This document shows positions 10,363 to 22,191 of a stretch of 64,000 nucleotides of DNA, piece by piece. Within the stretch, counting starts at the first letter, position 1. The number at the start of each line of letters is the position of its first letter. The position numbers and the translations under genes are program-made. The stretch is from positions 3,219,001 through 3,283,000 of the forward strand of contig JAQGEQ010000192.1 of assembly GCA_034620365.1 (NCBI GenBank), read 5' to 3'. The notes below the pieces were generated by a model. The model was not told the origin of the DNA, ran no database searches, and worked only from the letters and a program-made list of their open reading frames with translations. The stretch is from Pegea sp. RAD2-039. Lineage: Eukaryota > Chordata > Thaliacea > Salpida > Salpidae.

Positions 10363-13300
10363 CTTAGTCACTAAAAGCGTTTAAAGTTCAAGCTAATGAA
10401 ATTTAACCGCTAAGATCTATTAAAGGACTTGTATTTGTGTTAACGGGAACTTTGTACTAGTTGCGAAGCCAGTTAAGGTTTTAAAAAAAGATGTATATCT
10501 TGTTTGGTCAGATAAGGTGATATATCAAAGGTTTAAGTCGAATAGGTTATCTTCGGCTTAAGTGTTCCTTAATTAAAGTGAGTAGAGAAGAAACAAGTAA
10601 AAGGTTTTGTTGTTAATATGATTCACCATCAGCAAAATAATGACTTTGTTTTCAGTAAGTTACCAAAATATGATGATAATCGCAAAATGACAGCTTGGGT
10701 GAGTTTTTAAACGAAATTATTTTCAAAAAGTATCAACGTTTCAACTACCTGATTCGGTTGCATTGGACAGCGGACATTACGTTTCGAGTCTCACACACAG
10801 AGCTTATATCAGCATTGATTTGTAGCGAGTCTGAAAATTTCAGACAAAGATAGTTACACAAACATGTCTCATGACAAGTTAAAAATATAAAGCAAACAGT
10901 TTGTATTTTGTGGAAACCACTGGAAAAACATCAAATACTTGTATCGAAGCAATAATTCTAGTTTACTTAGCTAGTATTACACTATACAATCTGATCGAAG
11001 TATTTCTTAATATTTCAGCAAATCTTTAAACAGTAAATTTTTATTTATGATTCATATAGGTTCGATTGGGCAATGCGGTTTATTTTTCTTCCTGTCTATA
11101 GATAGTTAAATCATTTTATAGAAAATCGCTTGCATCATTCGAAGAAACTTTATCCACAAACTGGAAAGTCGTTGAATAAAACAGTTTGCTTTTTTATTAC
11201 CTTCTTGATGAACTAATGTCAAAAATTATTATTCTGTCTACAGCAGGTTAATCTTATTTTTTAAATGAGCAAAGTGTTTACTTCAAACTAACTTTCAATT
11301 TTCAGTTCTTATCTAATTTTTAGGCGTTAAGGTAATATCAATTAAAAGAATTTGAATAAATTTCAAATATTAAATATCACAATTAAAACTAAGTTTTTAT
11401 TACAAAGTGTGTCATCATAAATATTTAATTATAGAAGTCGAGTATACAAGCAGACTTTGTTGAAAATAAAGTATTATTAAATATACTTTGCTATAAAAAA
11501 CAATACCTCTTATCTGTGAGACATTAAAGGAAAACCGTTATATCACAAACTCCAAGTACCTGGTTGTTTATAGAGAACGGCGTCGTTTGATGGTAAGGTT
11601 TTTGAAGGACTTCGTAGTGAAGGTTGTAGATGATTTTTGAAAGGTGGTAAAGTCTGATAATTTTGATAATGTAATTTTGGTGATATGACTCCAGGTGAAT
11701 TAATAAGATGCTGGTGTGATAACTCCGAATTAACTATTTCACCAAGAGATGAAAGAGGCACCATAGTATGTTGCTGTTGCTGATTACACTCATTATAGCT
11801 TACAGGATAATCATTGGGCTTGGTTGCAGAATTGTAGTAGCTGGTTGGACAAGAAGGTGCTGGTAATGAAAAGTTATGTGTTCTAGACTGTTGATGATTT
11901 GCTTGTACATATGTTTGATGAGAAGAAACTGCTTTAGTTTGATATTGAGGCATCGGAAAGCTTACAGCTGAATCACGTGATGTAAGAGCTGGCAGGTAGA
12001 TTGTCGTATTGTTGTTGTGTTGTGGAGAGTAATGTGTTTGAGGGTTGATATACTCAAAATTTTTCATGACACCATGTGGTTGATACGATATGATGTGAGA
12101 TGAAGTGGGTGGAAAGTTTGAATATTCTGGTTGACAAGCTTCTTGTCTACTAACTGTAATAAATAAATAGATAAAAAGGCAACTTTAGAATATGAAAATC
12201 AACCAAAGAAATTCAAGTCAACAAAATGAAATGATACAATTTTTATAAATTATTACAAACCACTATTTTCCAAAGGGTGTGCAGAATATGTTTGATTATC
12301 AGTGACTGTTACTGGTATCTGTAACGGTTGGATAGTCAAACAGTCGATCAACGGACGAGTATCCTTCTCTTCAAAGTTATCCAAATTTCTCATCTTTAAG
12401 TAATATCAATTAAATATAACGAAACAATATCAAAAAAGATTCTGAATATCATAGATAAAATCACTGACTTTTTTACGCAGTTGTGGTTCCTTAGGTTGAT
12501 GGCCACCTTTGACATGCTTTCTCAATGAGGATGGGTCAGTATAACGTTTGTTACAGCCTGGATACTGACAAGCATAAGGTTTCTGGAAAAAATCTTTGCT
12601 AGCTATCTTTATGTATTACAATTTTATATAAGAAAATAGAAAGAAAATGTTCTTAAAATTAGTTTGTTAGTTTAAATATTTTTAGTTCTATGAAACATAT
12701 TTCAACCAGTCGATATTTACCGCAAGTTTTTTGAAATATTTTATGATTGTATTTCAAAGAGCTAAAATGTATTCGATATATAATCGAATGTTTCTTCTTG
12801 AGAAATGATGATTGATATATTTAAGTGTTGCAATTTGCTTCTACCAATTGCTTGCTAATGCATAGAAGTCTTAATTGAAATATTATGACCACTAAAAGTA
12901 TTAGTGCTCTGACCAAAAAGCTACAAAATCACAGTTTCTGAAAGTTAAACTTTCACCTGTTTATATAGATTCATGAAGCTTTTGGTCATGGTAAATTGAC
13001 AAAATGAAATATTTGTTCTGAATAGCGGTTTTAGTGACGTCAAACAGAATTCGAAAATACCAGAAGATAAGCTAATGAATTAATGCGGTTTTAAACGACG
13101 ATAAAAGAGTTTAATGTAGAACAGAATTATGTTTATTAAATGGATTATTATGTCAGCAAATTGCGAAAACATTTTAAAGCCAAAAAAGTAATATCTTAAT
13201 AATGATATAAAGAGATTAAGTTTATCTTGATTTAAAATAGGCCCCGAGACTCTTCAAAAGAAGATTAAAATCTAATTGGAAATAAATTTAAATATAAGAC

Positions 13301-16300
13301 CTGAGAGTAAAAAGTTCCTTAAACATCGCCTAAAGTAAAAAAACACAAAACTAGTCTAAAAGATATACCAAAAATCATATATTCAAAATTATTATTAAAT
13401 ATTCTTATCGTTTGCCTATTAAAAGCAAAGTGGGCCATATTTAAACAAAACTATAATTATTTTGTATTCATGAAAGATCTGTAACTGCGTTACAACTAAA
13501 AAACTTAGTTTTTGTTCTGCTAATAACCGAAAAGGCAAGTAAAATAACATTAGAACATTACTTTGATTATTTTATTATTAGTTTTATTTTGTAAAAAAAA
13601 TTCAGCATTTATATAAAAGCAACTCTGAGTTTTTTAGTATAAAATTAAATTTATTGAATAATGAAATAATATAAAATGTCAAAAGTTAATAAAGAATTAT
13701 GGCGACAGTTATACAAAATCAAAAGTATTTTAATTAATAAATCAACTTACAGTATCAAGATGAGTTCTTTGATGTTTAGCTCTATCAGAAGAGTTGCTGA
13801 ATGCTTTTAAGCATCCAGGATGCTGACAGGCATAAGGACGTTCTCCGGTGTGGGATCGAAGATGAATCTTTAGATTTTCTAGTCGAGAAAAGGCTTTGTT
13901 GCAACCTTCATACTAAATTCATAAAAAGTTTACAATACATTCGATAAAGTTTGATTTTTATAGTAACTAGACGTTTATTCAATTGATCATTTTATACAAC
14001 TTTCGGATACTATTTGTACTTTTTTATATCAAACTTCAGATAAATATAGAGACATTAGTATCTACAAAGCAGGAATTTATAGCACTGATAAATTTTGGGT
14101 ATTTACTATTTATGTTCACATAACTCGCTGGTACATCAAAGTATGAGTTTACTGCGTTTTGTACATTTGAGTTTATTATTTAGTGGAATGTGATAAGGCT
14201 ACTGAGGATTGTTAAAAGATTTGTTGTATGCCCGCAGAAAATCCGTTTTTTATCTGAATGAAATACTTTAGAAACTTATTTAAAACTATTTTTCAATTTA
14301 TGAGATAAAAATTAAATAAATTATCTTAGCTTTAAAAGAACTTTTATCTTTTGGTTGTTAATGTCTTAACATCTACCTTTTTGATTTATGTAAGTTTTAA
14401 GTAGAACTAATCTCAAAAATGTATTATTAATTTAAAGTTTCCCAACGATAAAACCAGTAAAATTTTTCTAAGTTTGTTAAATTTATAGTTTACGAAACAT
14501 TTTTTACGTAAAAGTTTCATAATGAATATAACATATTTAATAATTTTATAGATATTCAAATGATGGTTATTTATTCTATTGATTTTATTTACTAACTGGG
14601 AGTTAGCGGGTCGATAAAACCTGTTACGTTCATTCTGAGCTATAAAAACTTTCCTAAATAGAATAAAATGTCATAGATCATATAAAATAGAAATATTTGT
14701 AGATATTCGTTCTTTACCATGAAATGTATTTCAAATTTTCAAAAATCATAGCATAAGTTGCTATCAGTAGAACAAATTTCACTCAATAAGACCATAAGCA
14801 AGTTTATGTTTCGTGATAAGATTAACAACTATTTGCAACATACTATCAAGAGTAGATATCTTGTCGTTATACCCGAACATATTGTTTTCTTTCTTTGGTT
14901 TTTATTTTTTTCAACTCCTCGTTTGTAATACTTTAAATCACTAAATATTTCTTTTAAAGTTATTTCTACGAAAAACAACAAAATTTTTGAAGAAATAAAC
15001 AAATTTTTCAGAAAATATTTTACAATTTGGAGTTTATGTTTGTAATAAAAACTTTAAAACGAAACATTGAAACTTTCAACCATTTGGTAAGTATAAATCC
15101 TTACAAATTTTTAATAGCTTCTTCTTATTTATAAATCGATTTAATTCCGAATAAAAATGGCTCAAAACATCATATTTCTAGTAACTTGTCTTAAATTACC
15201 TACATTTAGCATCTTGGCTAAAAAGTATTTTACTGGTGAAGTTACTCACTGTGCATTTGTTGGGTCGTTCACCGGAATGTACTCTCATATGAATAAGGAG
15301 TTTGTAACGAGCATTAAACGGCTTATGATTTCTGGGGCAGGCGTGCCAGTAGCAAGTAAATTCGTCACTTTTTCGCTGATCAATGTGCATTTTTTCAATG
15401 TGACGAACCAATGTTTCTTGCTCCTATTTAAAAAACATTTTCAAATCTTTAAAGGTTGGCAGAGTATGTTTGTCTTTAATTCTGGAATAATTAAGTACAA
15501 ATGTAAATCATAATTCTATCAAACAAACAATCTTTAAAAGTGTGAAGAAACAGCTTCAGTGATCTCTAGATGAAGCATTTCAGACGTTGACACATTAATG
15601 TACGCTAGTCACCATAAAGCAAATACCACACTTGTGTATTTTATGGTGTATAAACATAGTGGTGATTATTATAAAATTTCTACAAAATAAATTTTAAGTT
15701 GGTTCAATTAGTATAAAGGTCAAGATGATAAATTGACCGCTATTAGTTCTAGGCCTAGTTTAGAGCTTTAACAGCGTCTTACTTCCGCTGTTGCTAATGA
15801 CGATACTGTAAGTCTTCGAAAACGATCTTATATATAAGATCTTGAAAAAAACTTGAAATGCTGTTTGAAAGTCAATAAACTTATTTACTCAATTTATTTC
15901 TGTGGTTCAGCTAAGAAAGCTCTTGGAGATTTAAGACTTTTGTTATCTATAAATTTACTTTTATATTAGCGAAGTCCATAGGTTCATCTAAAAAACTTTT
16001 GACTAGGTTTACTTTTGAATAATTCTAAAATTCTCAAAATTTGGTATTACAATACTATGAAAGATAAACAAAAAATACATTTAGATCAACTGATTCTAAA
16101 AAAAATTAAAAGAAAAGAAATTTAAATTACTGGAAAGTGAAAAAAATGTTTTAACAAAGGTATTTTGATAACTACATCAAACTGTGTTGCCATTATTTCA
16201 TAATATTACTGATACAACTACATAAATTTATAGAGTTAAAACATCCTTTTACCTAAGTTTTCATGCTCTGCTACAATTGGCTATTTTAATAATATTTGTG

Positions 16301-19300
16301 TTTTGTGTAAAACGTCACAACATAAACGCACAAGTTGTATTACAAACCTTTCTGCTTGTAGTTTTCATTAACCTCAGTTTCTTGTCAGCTAGTGCAAAAT
16401 ATTGAATGGTATATATACTTGTGTTCTATAACTCTTCCTTATAAGATAAATAAACTCAACATAAACTTATATTTTTAGACCACAGCTCTAAAATCGTTAT
16501 GCCCTACACCAGAACTAAACCAGCTCTGTTGGTATTTCAAACCAAAGTTTTTATTATGTTACGAAATTGTGTGTTGTAAATCTACATCTATACATCTTAC
16601 TGTTCAATAATACATACAAGTTTTGCTGTTCAAAATGTAAAAAGAAATTCCTAGATGATAAAATTTTAAATTTTTTAAATTTTTGACGTTGCAAGCTTAG
16701 TTGCACCAAATTTGTTTTCAAATAAAAATAACAAAAGCGAATATTGATAAGAACGTGAGGGAGTTATATACGGTGGTTAAAAAACAATAATAAGTATCAC
16801 CTTAAACTTCAAATTACAATCCACCCATCGACAAATCCATTCACCTCCAATATTAGTTGCATTTGGTTTGTTGTTGCTCAAACTACTTTTTGGTTGAACA
16901 ATATTTTCCGGTTTGGATACATTCTCAACGTAGTGTATTGATTGTGCTCTGGACACCCGTGAAGCTGGAGATAAGATATTTGCTCTGCTGTCGATCTTAC
17001 CAATCTTGTCACTAAGTTTGTACAGTACAGAAGTTGAAGGGCATTTCTTAGAACGTTCAACTGGTGGTGGATGTGGAAAAATATGATGATTTGAAGATAC
17101 AGGTGTGATACAAGTAGATGGATTTCTAGAGAATGCTTCGTACGATGAATCAGCCGTTGTAAAAACACTATCAATACGAGGAGGCTGAGGAACAGTGATA
17201 AAGTCAACTATTCCAGTTGGAAGAGGAGAAGCTGCAGATGAAGAATTGCGCGAATTTATCACGTGATGCAAACCAGTCGGAGATATCCTCAGAAGAGCGT
17301 TCAAGTCTATTCCATCGACTGACAAAGGAGACACACTAAGCTGCCTTTTCCTTGTTGCTGAAATCATGGGATTAACTAATCGAGTCGCAGAGTGTCGAGG
17401 ACTCATTAGACTTGAGCTGACAGGTGACAACCCCCCTATTTGATAATAAGTAGATACAGCTGTTCCTGGTGTTAAGAATAAATCATCTCTATTATGGAAA
17501 TCACATTTTGTAGTGTCTCGGGTTGACCCTGTAGGTGTAAGTGAGGGAAGAACTCTGTAAGGGTTTAGAGTCTTAGGTGTGGTCGGTTTTTGAAAGTTTA
17601 GTCCACTACATGGTAGGCCAGTATAAATAAATGAATTTAAATGATTTGTTTCTTCAGATGATTGTGAATGATGAAATGTATTGATAGATGTTTGTGATGG
17701 TTCTGTTTCATCTCTTGCGGGTCTTTCAAGTTTGACTGATATTGAATTTTGAGGCTCAGGATTTAGATGATGCTGAGATTGCTGTTGCAGTGATGAGTAC
17801 GTAGACGTAAAATATGGCTCTTGTAAAACATTCACTGATTCACTGTTGATATGGACATCTGTGCAAAAGATACAAAAAGTGTATGCTTATAAAAAAATGT
17901 ATTTCATAAATGGCTAATATAACACACAGTGAAGCACTTTTAATTCAAAAATATTGTCAATGCGATTATATGCAGCTTTCTGGAGAAGTATGAAAAGTAA
18001 TCAAAACTAAGTTTTTAAAAACTTATCTACGAAGCCTTCAATCGAATATTTGCTTTTATGTTACGAGTCTTGGAAGAATGTACAAGTACATTGTGGAAAA
18101 TAAGGTTAATGTCAGCTTCATATTTTTGTTTGAGAAACACAATGTATTTGATGGTCTTAGATAAGGTTTTAACTTTTAGATAGGTTTCCCATTTTATGCA
18201 TATTGGCGCCATAACTTAGTCTAAAAAGTACATAAGTCTTATTTTAGTATTAAGATACGATGATTTTCTTTCTCTTTCAAAATTTAAAAGATTTTTTATT
18301 TTCAAGATCTTTTAAATGTAGAATCAAATAAATTTAACTTGTTCGACATCTGTTTGTGAATTTAGTCATGAATTTAAGATTACATAATTTGAACTTCGTT
18401 TATGAGCTTTATTTATGTACAAGCAATATTTCTATTTGAAATCAGAAATACTGATAAATAAAAACGTATAAAAAACTATGAAATTTTAAAGATACAAACT
18501 CAACATGTGATATTAGTATCAAACTTTAGTAAAGCTTTTATTTAAGCTTATGATAAGTAAATGTTTTCAAGCTTTTAGTCAGTTTGTTTGATGTTATTTA
18601 TCCTTATATATTATGTGTCATTGCTAAATACCAATTCCGATAGCTTTGCAATATTAGGGTTTATTTCCATCTCTAATTCATCAGAAGTAAAACGGCTTAA
18701 TAAAAATAAAGCTGGACAGATTCTTACAGTATTATAAAAATGAAAATAAATTAAATTGAAGAAAAAGTTCAACTTTTAACTCTTTCATGGTATTCATGTT
18801 AACACCTGAGAGTTTTCCTTGTCTCTTCTTATCTTAAGCATATTTTAGAACCAAAATAAACAAGTAGCAGCATACATAGAAACGTACCTAATATAAAAAC
18901 GACAGTTTAAGAAATGATTTAATAAAGTTGTAAGAACTCAAATGTTACAAAAGAATTTCTCTTCTAAAAATGTATTTTAATAATGAGATAGCTTACTGTC
19001 TTCCATTCTCTATACAATTTGTTACACTAATTTGTTTATCATTAAAATAGAAAATTACTGAAGATTAAATACTTAGATCGAAGTTTTTTAGCTTTCCAGT
19101 TAAAAAATTACTTTGTGTCCGCCTACTATTCCAGTAGAATAAAAATATTTAATGAGCGTACTTTTTTATTATAACAAACTTCAAATACAATGAAACATAA
19201 ATCTATGATCTTCTGGCTTTGTATGATATAGAGGCTCTTAAGCAAGTAAACACAATTGATGTAAGTAGATAAAGAAATAAAAGATTTTTGTTTTTCAAAA

Positions 19301-22191
19301 ACTCGGCAATATGTGTACTTGCCCTACTAACTAGATATTTAATAGTTTTCTAAGAAGTTGAATTTTGAGAACTTTGACTTGTTTCATTTAACAAAACAAT
19401 ATTTAATGTAGCTTTAATGAAGTAATATTACAAATTGTACTAATTATATTTTTGTTAATTACTTTTGTTTTTATCTTTTAACACTATTGATAAGCGAATG
19501 ACCTAAACTTTATAAAAGTAGCAATTGCCAGTAATCTAAAAAGGAGGCAAGATATGAACTTATGTTGACTTAGTTTAATCTCTTTTTTAAAATATTGAAA
19601 AATACATTTGTTAAGGTTAAAAGTCAAACAAAACTATAATATTCAGTTTAGTTAATTGATAATATCATTCAAAATGAAATCAGTATTATTTTATTATCAA
19701 GCTTAAAAAAACATTAGAAAAAAAACCTAAGTACAATTGAGCTTATTAATAATTTATTTTATTAATCCTATTAATCAAGTAAATTCAAGGACATATTGTT
19801 ACATGTCGCAGGTTTAAATGTTGAACCTTTGTTAAATCGCTCTGCATTTTTAATAATATTTTCAAACCATATTTAAAACGTAATTTCAAAAAATTTGCTT
19901 TACAAGGGAAATGATTTTAACATTTAATCTATTTAAAAGCAAGCTAGATATTTGTAAAAATAAATGATTCAGTTTTATTAAAAATCAGTCATATGCTGAT
20001 TATCTGATATTGTATCGTTTATTACTATTATTTATTTATAGGCTAATCATAGTTATTCAACAAATTTATTTTTGATTTGAACAATTAAACTGTAGTCCAT
20101 TTCTCAACAAATATTGCTAAAAAATTTTATAGCTATAAAAGGAATGAAATAGGTTATTTATGTTCATCATAATGCTATCGTTTCGTTTGAGAATGTAGAT
20201 ATTATGACTAATTTCGACAATTGTGTTATGCAACTTAAAATTAATTTAAGATAAAATAAATTCGATGGAAACTACCTTTCAAAGAGCCACGCTAATACTA
20301 TTTCATTTAGTAGCCAAAGACGTAAGCTTTTAGTAATAATAGAATGTTATAATAGTCCTATATTTTAATAAGATCACCGTTTCTATAACAAAACTCAATT
20401 AAGGCTTAAGTTATAGCTACAATAAATTTGATATTTTTGTTGGTTTGGTAAATCTAAATTGAAAGTGGTTTTGTAAAATATTTTACTTTTCTTGTAGATT
20501 AGTGATGATTAATTGAAACATTTATATTTAAATTTTTAGCAGTTTTGAATAAAGGTCACAAAATGTGTCATATTAAAACATTTAATTTTTAAATAGATCT
20601 TAAATCAAACTAATTTTATTTTTAAATAATAAAAGATATTAATTAATTAGATTAGATAATTATTTGATTTCAAATCTGATACCATTATTTTTAATCTAAT
20701 AGAGACCCCTTTTTAATTTCTACTTCTAATGGTTTTCCCCGTACAACTTTGAACTTTTAATTTTTAATTATTTGATTTTAATAAAAGCTTAATAAATGTA
20801 CAAACAAATTTTGCAATTGATTTCATAAAATAAAAATTTACTTAATGTATGTAACATTAAATTTAGTTTATTTTGAAGAAAAAATCAAGCGAGTATTAAA
20901 ATAAGTCATAATATTCGTTTCTTTGTTTGATGGTTTTAATTTAAGAAATGTAAATTAAAAACTTTCCATACCTACTCTTCTACTATTAGACTTGGATTTC
21001 AAAACCCAAAAAATAAAAAGTAATAAAATAAAAACAAAATGATTATAACAAAGATATTTGTCAAAATTGATTGTGATCACTGTATGAGAGACTGAATAGA
21101 AAAAAATTCTTTTCAACAACACAACGGACATAATTCATGCTACATCAACTTGAAAATGTCAACGACAATTTTTTCAAGCAAAGAGTTTAAGATTTAACAC
21201 ATCACCGGAAAGTATTAGCGATAACAATAGAATTGACACTAAAGTATTTCTCAAAGTTTAAATTTTGTATTTTTGTAGATTTCTTATACAAAATAAGTAT
21301 TCAAGCACAAACTAGCTCCAACTCAATTAAATCTAAAAACTCTGAACATATTTCAAACATTCTACTTGTAAAATAATACTTCTACAGTTTAAAAACAGTG
21401 CTGCAAATTATTTTATCTTTGATATAACATTCTAGTAAATGTAAACGAAGTGATAAGATATATTGATACTAATACAAGAAAACCTTACCAGGAATTTCAT
21501 TTTCTAAGTTGTAGGCAGTAGGCTCAGAAACAAAAGATTGATAAGTGGCTGGTTGTTGATGCTGTATATGATCATTCAACAAATTCTGCATAAGAATTAA
21601 TACTTTTAATAAATCAAATATTTTCTTTAAAATTAGATAAATACCAAATTAGCCTGTTCACAGTAAGAAATACCATCTTGACAAACTTGAAGCTTAGAAA
21701 AATGTTCTTGCAACTGACCTCTGGGCGACATTGTATTTGTCTATAATTGTATAAAAGTAGTGGAAATAATTTGGAATTTTCTTTTTAAATACCTGTCTAA
21801 TACCCCTACAAGACATCTGATTAATAGAAGGGGCTGGTGTCCCACACAATGAACCACTTTCACAGTTTATTTTAATAAGAGGACATTGAGAACTAAAGGA
21901 TGGAGTCATTATTGGTCCTGATGAAGAACAAATATCAACAGATGTCTCTAATCCCATGCTTGATAAGGAAGGGAGGGCATCCAACTGTTGATATACTTCA
22001 TTTGAAGTAACAGCAGATCTGAACGAAGTTGTTGAGTTTTGCTGAAGGTAAACAGGTGAGGGAAGATTCTGCTGCATGTTGTGAATAGAAAATAAATTAA
22101 AATCTTCAATTTCTTGATATTTGAGGGCCTGCTCAGATGAATAATCAGTTCTTGTTTCCTCATTTTCATCATTACATGGCAGATTGTTCAT
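9777..22191 (-). CDS. GLIS-family (GLIS1/3-like) C2H2 zinc-finger transcription factor
   Basis: Nuclear DNA-binding factor of the GLI-SIMILAR family. Exons on the minus strand: 22191-21793, 21740-21645, 21585-21489, 17858-16801, 15423-15250, 13912-13751, 12582-12469, 12393-12261, then 12153-11543 (short form, 947 aa, ends PGTWSL) or 12153-11560 + 10362-10216 + 9925-9777 (long form, 1040 aa, ends VYVDGPA). Five tandem fingers span residues about 540-692: CRWVDC, CYWHAC, CTYEGC, CQHPGC, CQYPGC. Diagnostic GLIS strings include [36 protein letters not shown] and [20 protein letters not shown] and ZIC proteins differ here. Residues about 367-408 hold [11 protein letters not shown] and [11 protein letters not shown], like the conserved N-terminal motif of GLI/GLIS proteins. 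VKLE near residue 239 is a sumoylation-type site. The rest is Ser/Pro/Gln-rich. An upstream non-coding exon was not identified. Confidence 0.93.
12583..15249 (-). other. GLIS introns between finger exons
   Basis: Intronic sequence 12583-13750 and 13913-15249 flanking exon 13751-13912. No further coding exon or clear repeat was seen in it. Confidence 0.6.
15424..16800 (-). other. GLIS intron within finger 1
   Basis: Intron with phase-0 junctions between CNLKFK and EQETLVRH. It contains one small inverted repeat at 15610-15648 (listed separately) and otherwise nothing recognisable. Confidence 0.6.
15610..15648. repeat. Short inverted repeat (hairpin) in GLIS intron
   Basis: CACCATAAA at 15610-15618 is the exact reverse complement of TTTATGGTG at 15640-15648. 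The 21-base interior also has partial self-complementarity (AATAC/GTATT and CACA/TGTG around the centre). The total is 39 bases, shorter than a typical microRNA precursor, so function is open. Confidence 0.45.
17859..21488 (-). other. Large GLIS intron (3.6 kb)
   Basis: Separates the N-terminal exons from the large central exon; the junction is phase 1. No additional exon was found. The minus-strand open frame at 18212-18027 has a faint transposase-like look ([13 protein letters not shown]) but is too short and too isolated to call. Confidence 0.6.

Larger units (their letters stand above)
12469..16836 (-). other. Zinc-finger block of the GLIS-like gene
   Basis: Finger 1 is split between the end of exon 4 (CRWVDC, finishing at 16801) and exon 5 (15423-15250), which completes it (HIEKMH) and carries finger 2. 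Finger 3 begins with the last codons of exon 5 and continues in exon 6 (13912-13751), which also carries finger 4. Finger 5 is in exon 7 (12582-12469). Linkers 2-3 and 3-4 are the canonical HSGERP and HTGERP; linker 4-5 is the GLIS-type HLDTKPY. The last finger has H-x4-H spacing (HVKGGH), where the vertebrate proteins, as I remember them, have H-x3-H. Confidence 0.9.

Noticed and set aside
15157-15513. 118-codon plus-strand open frame
   Set aside because: It lies antisense to the GLIS finger-2 exon, whose minus-strand reading is unmistakable; the frame is a shadow.
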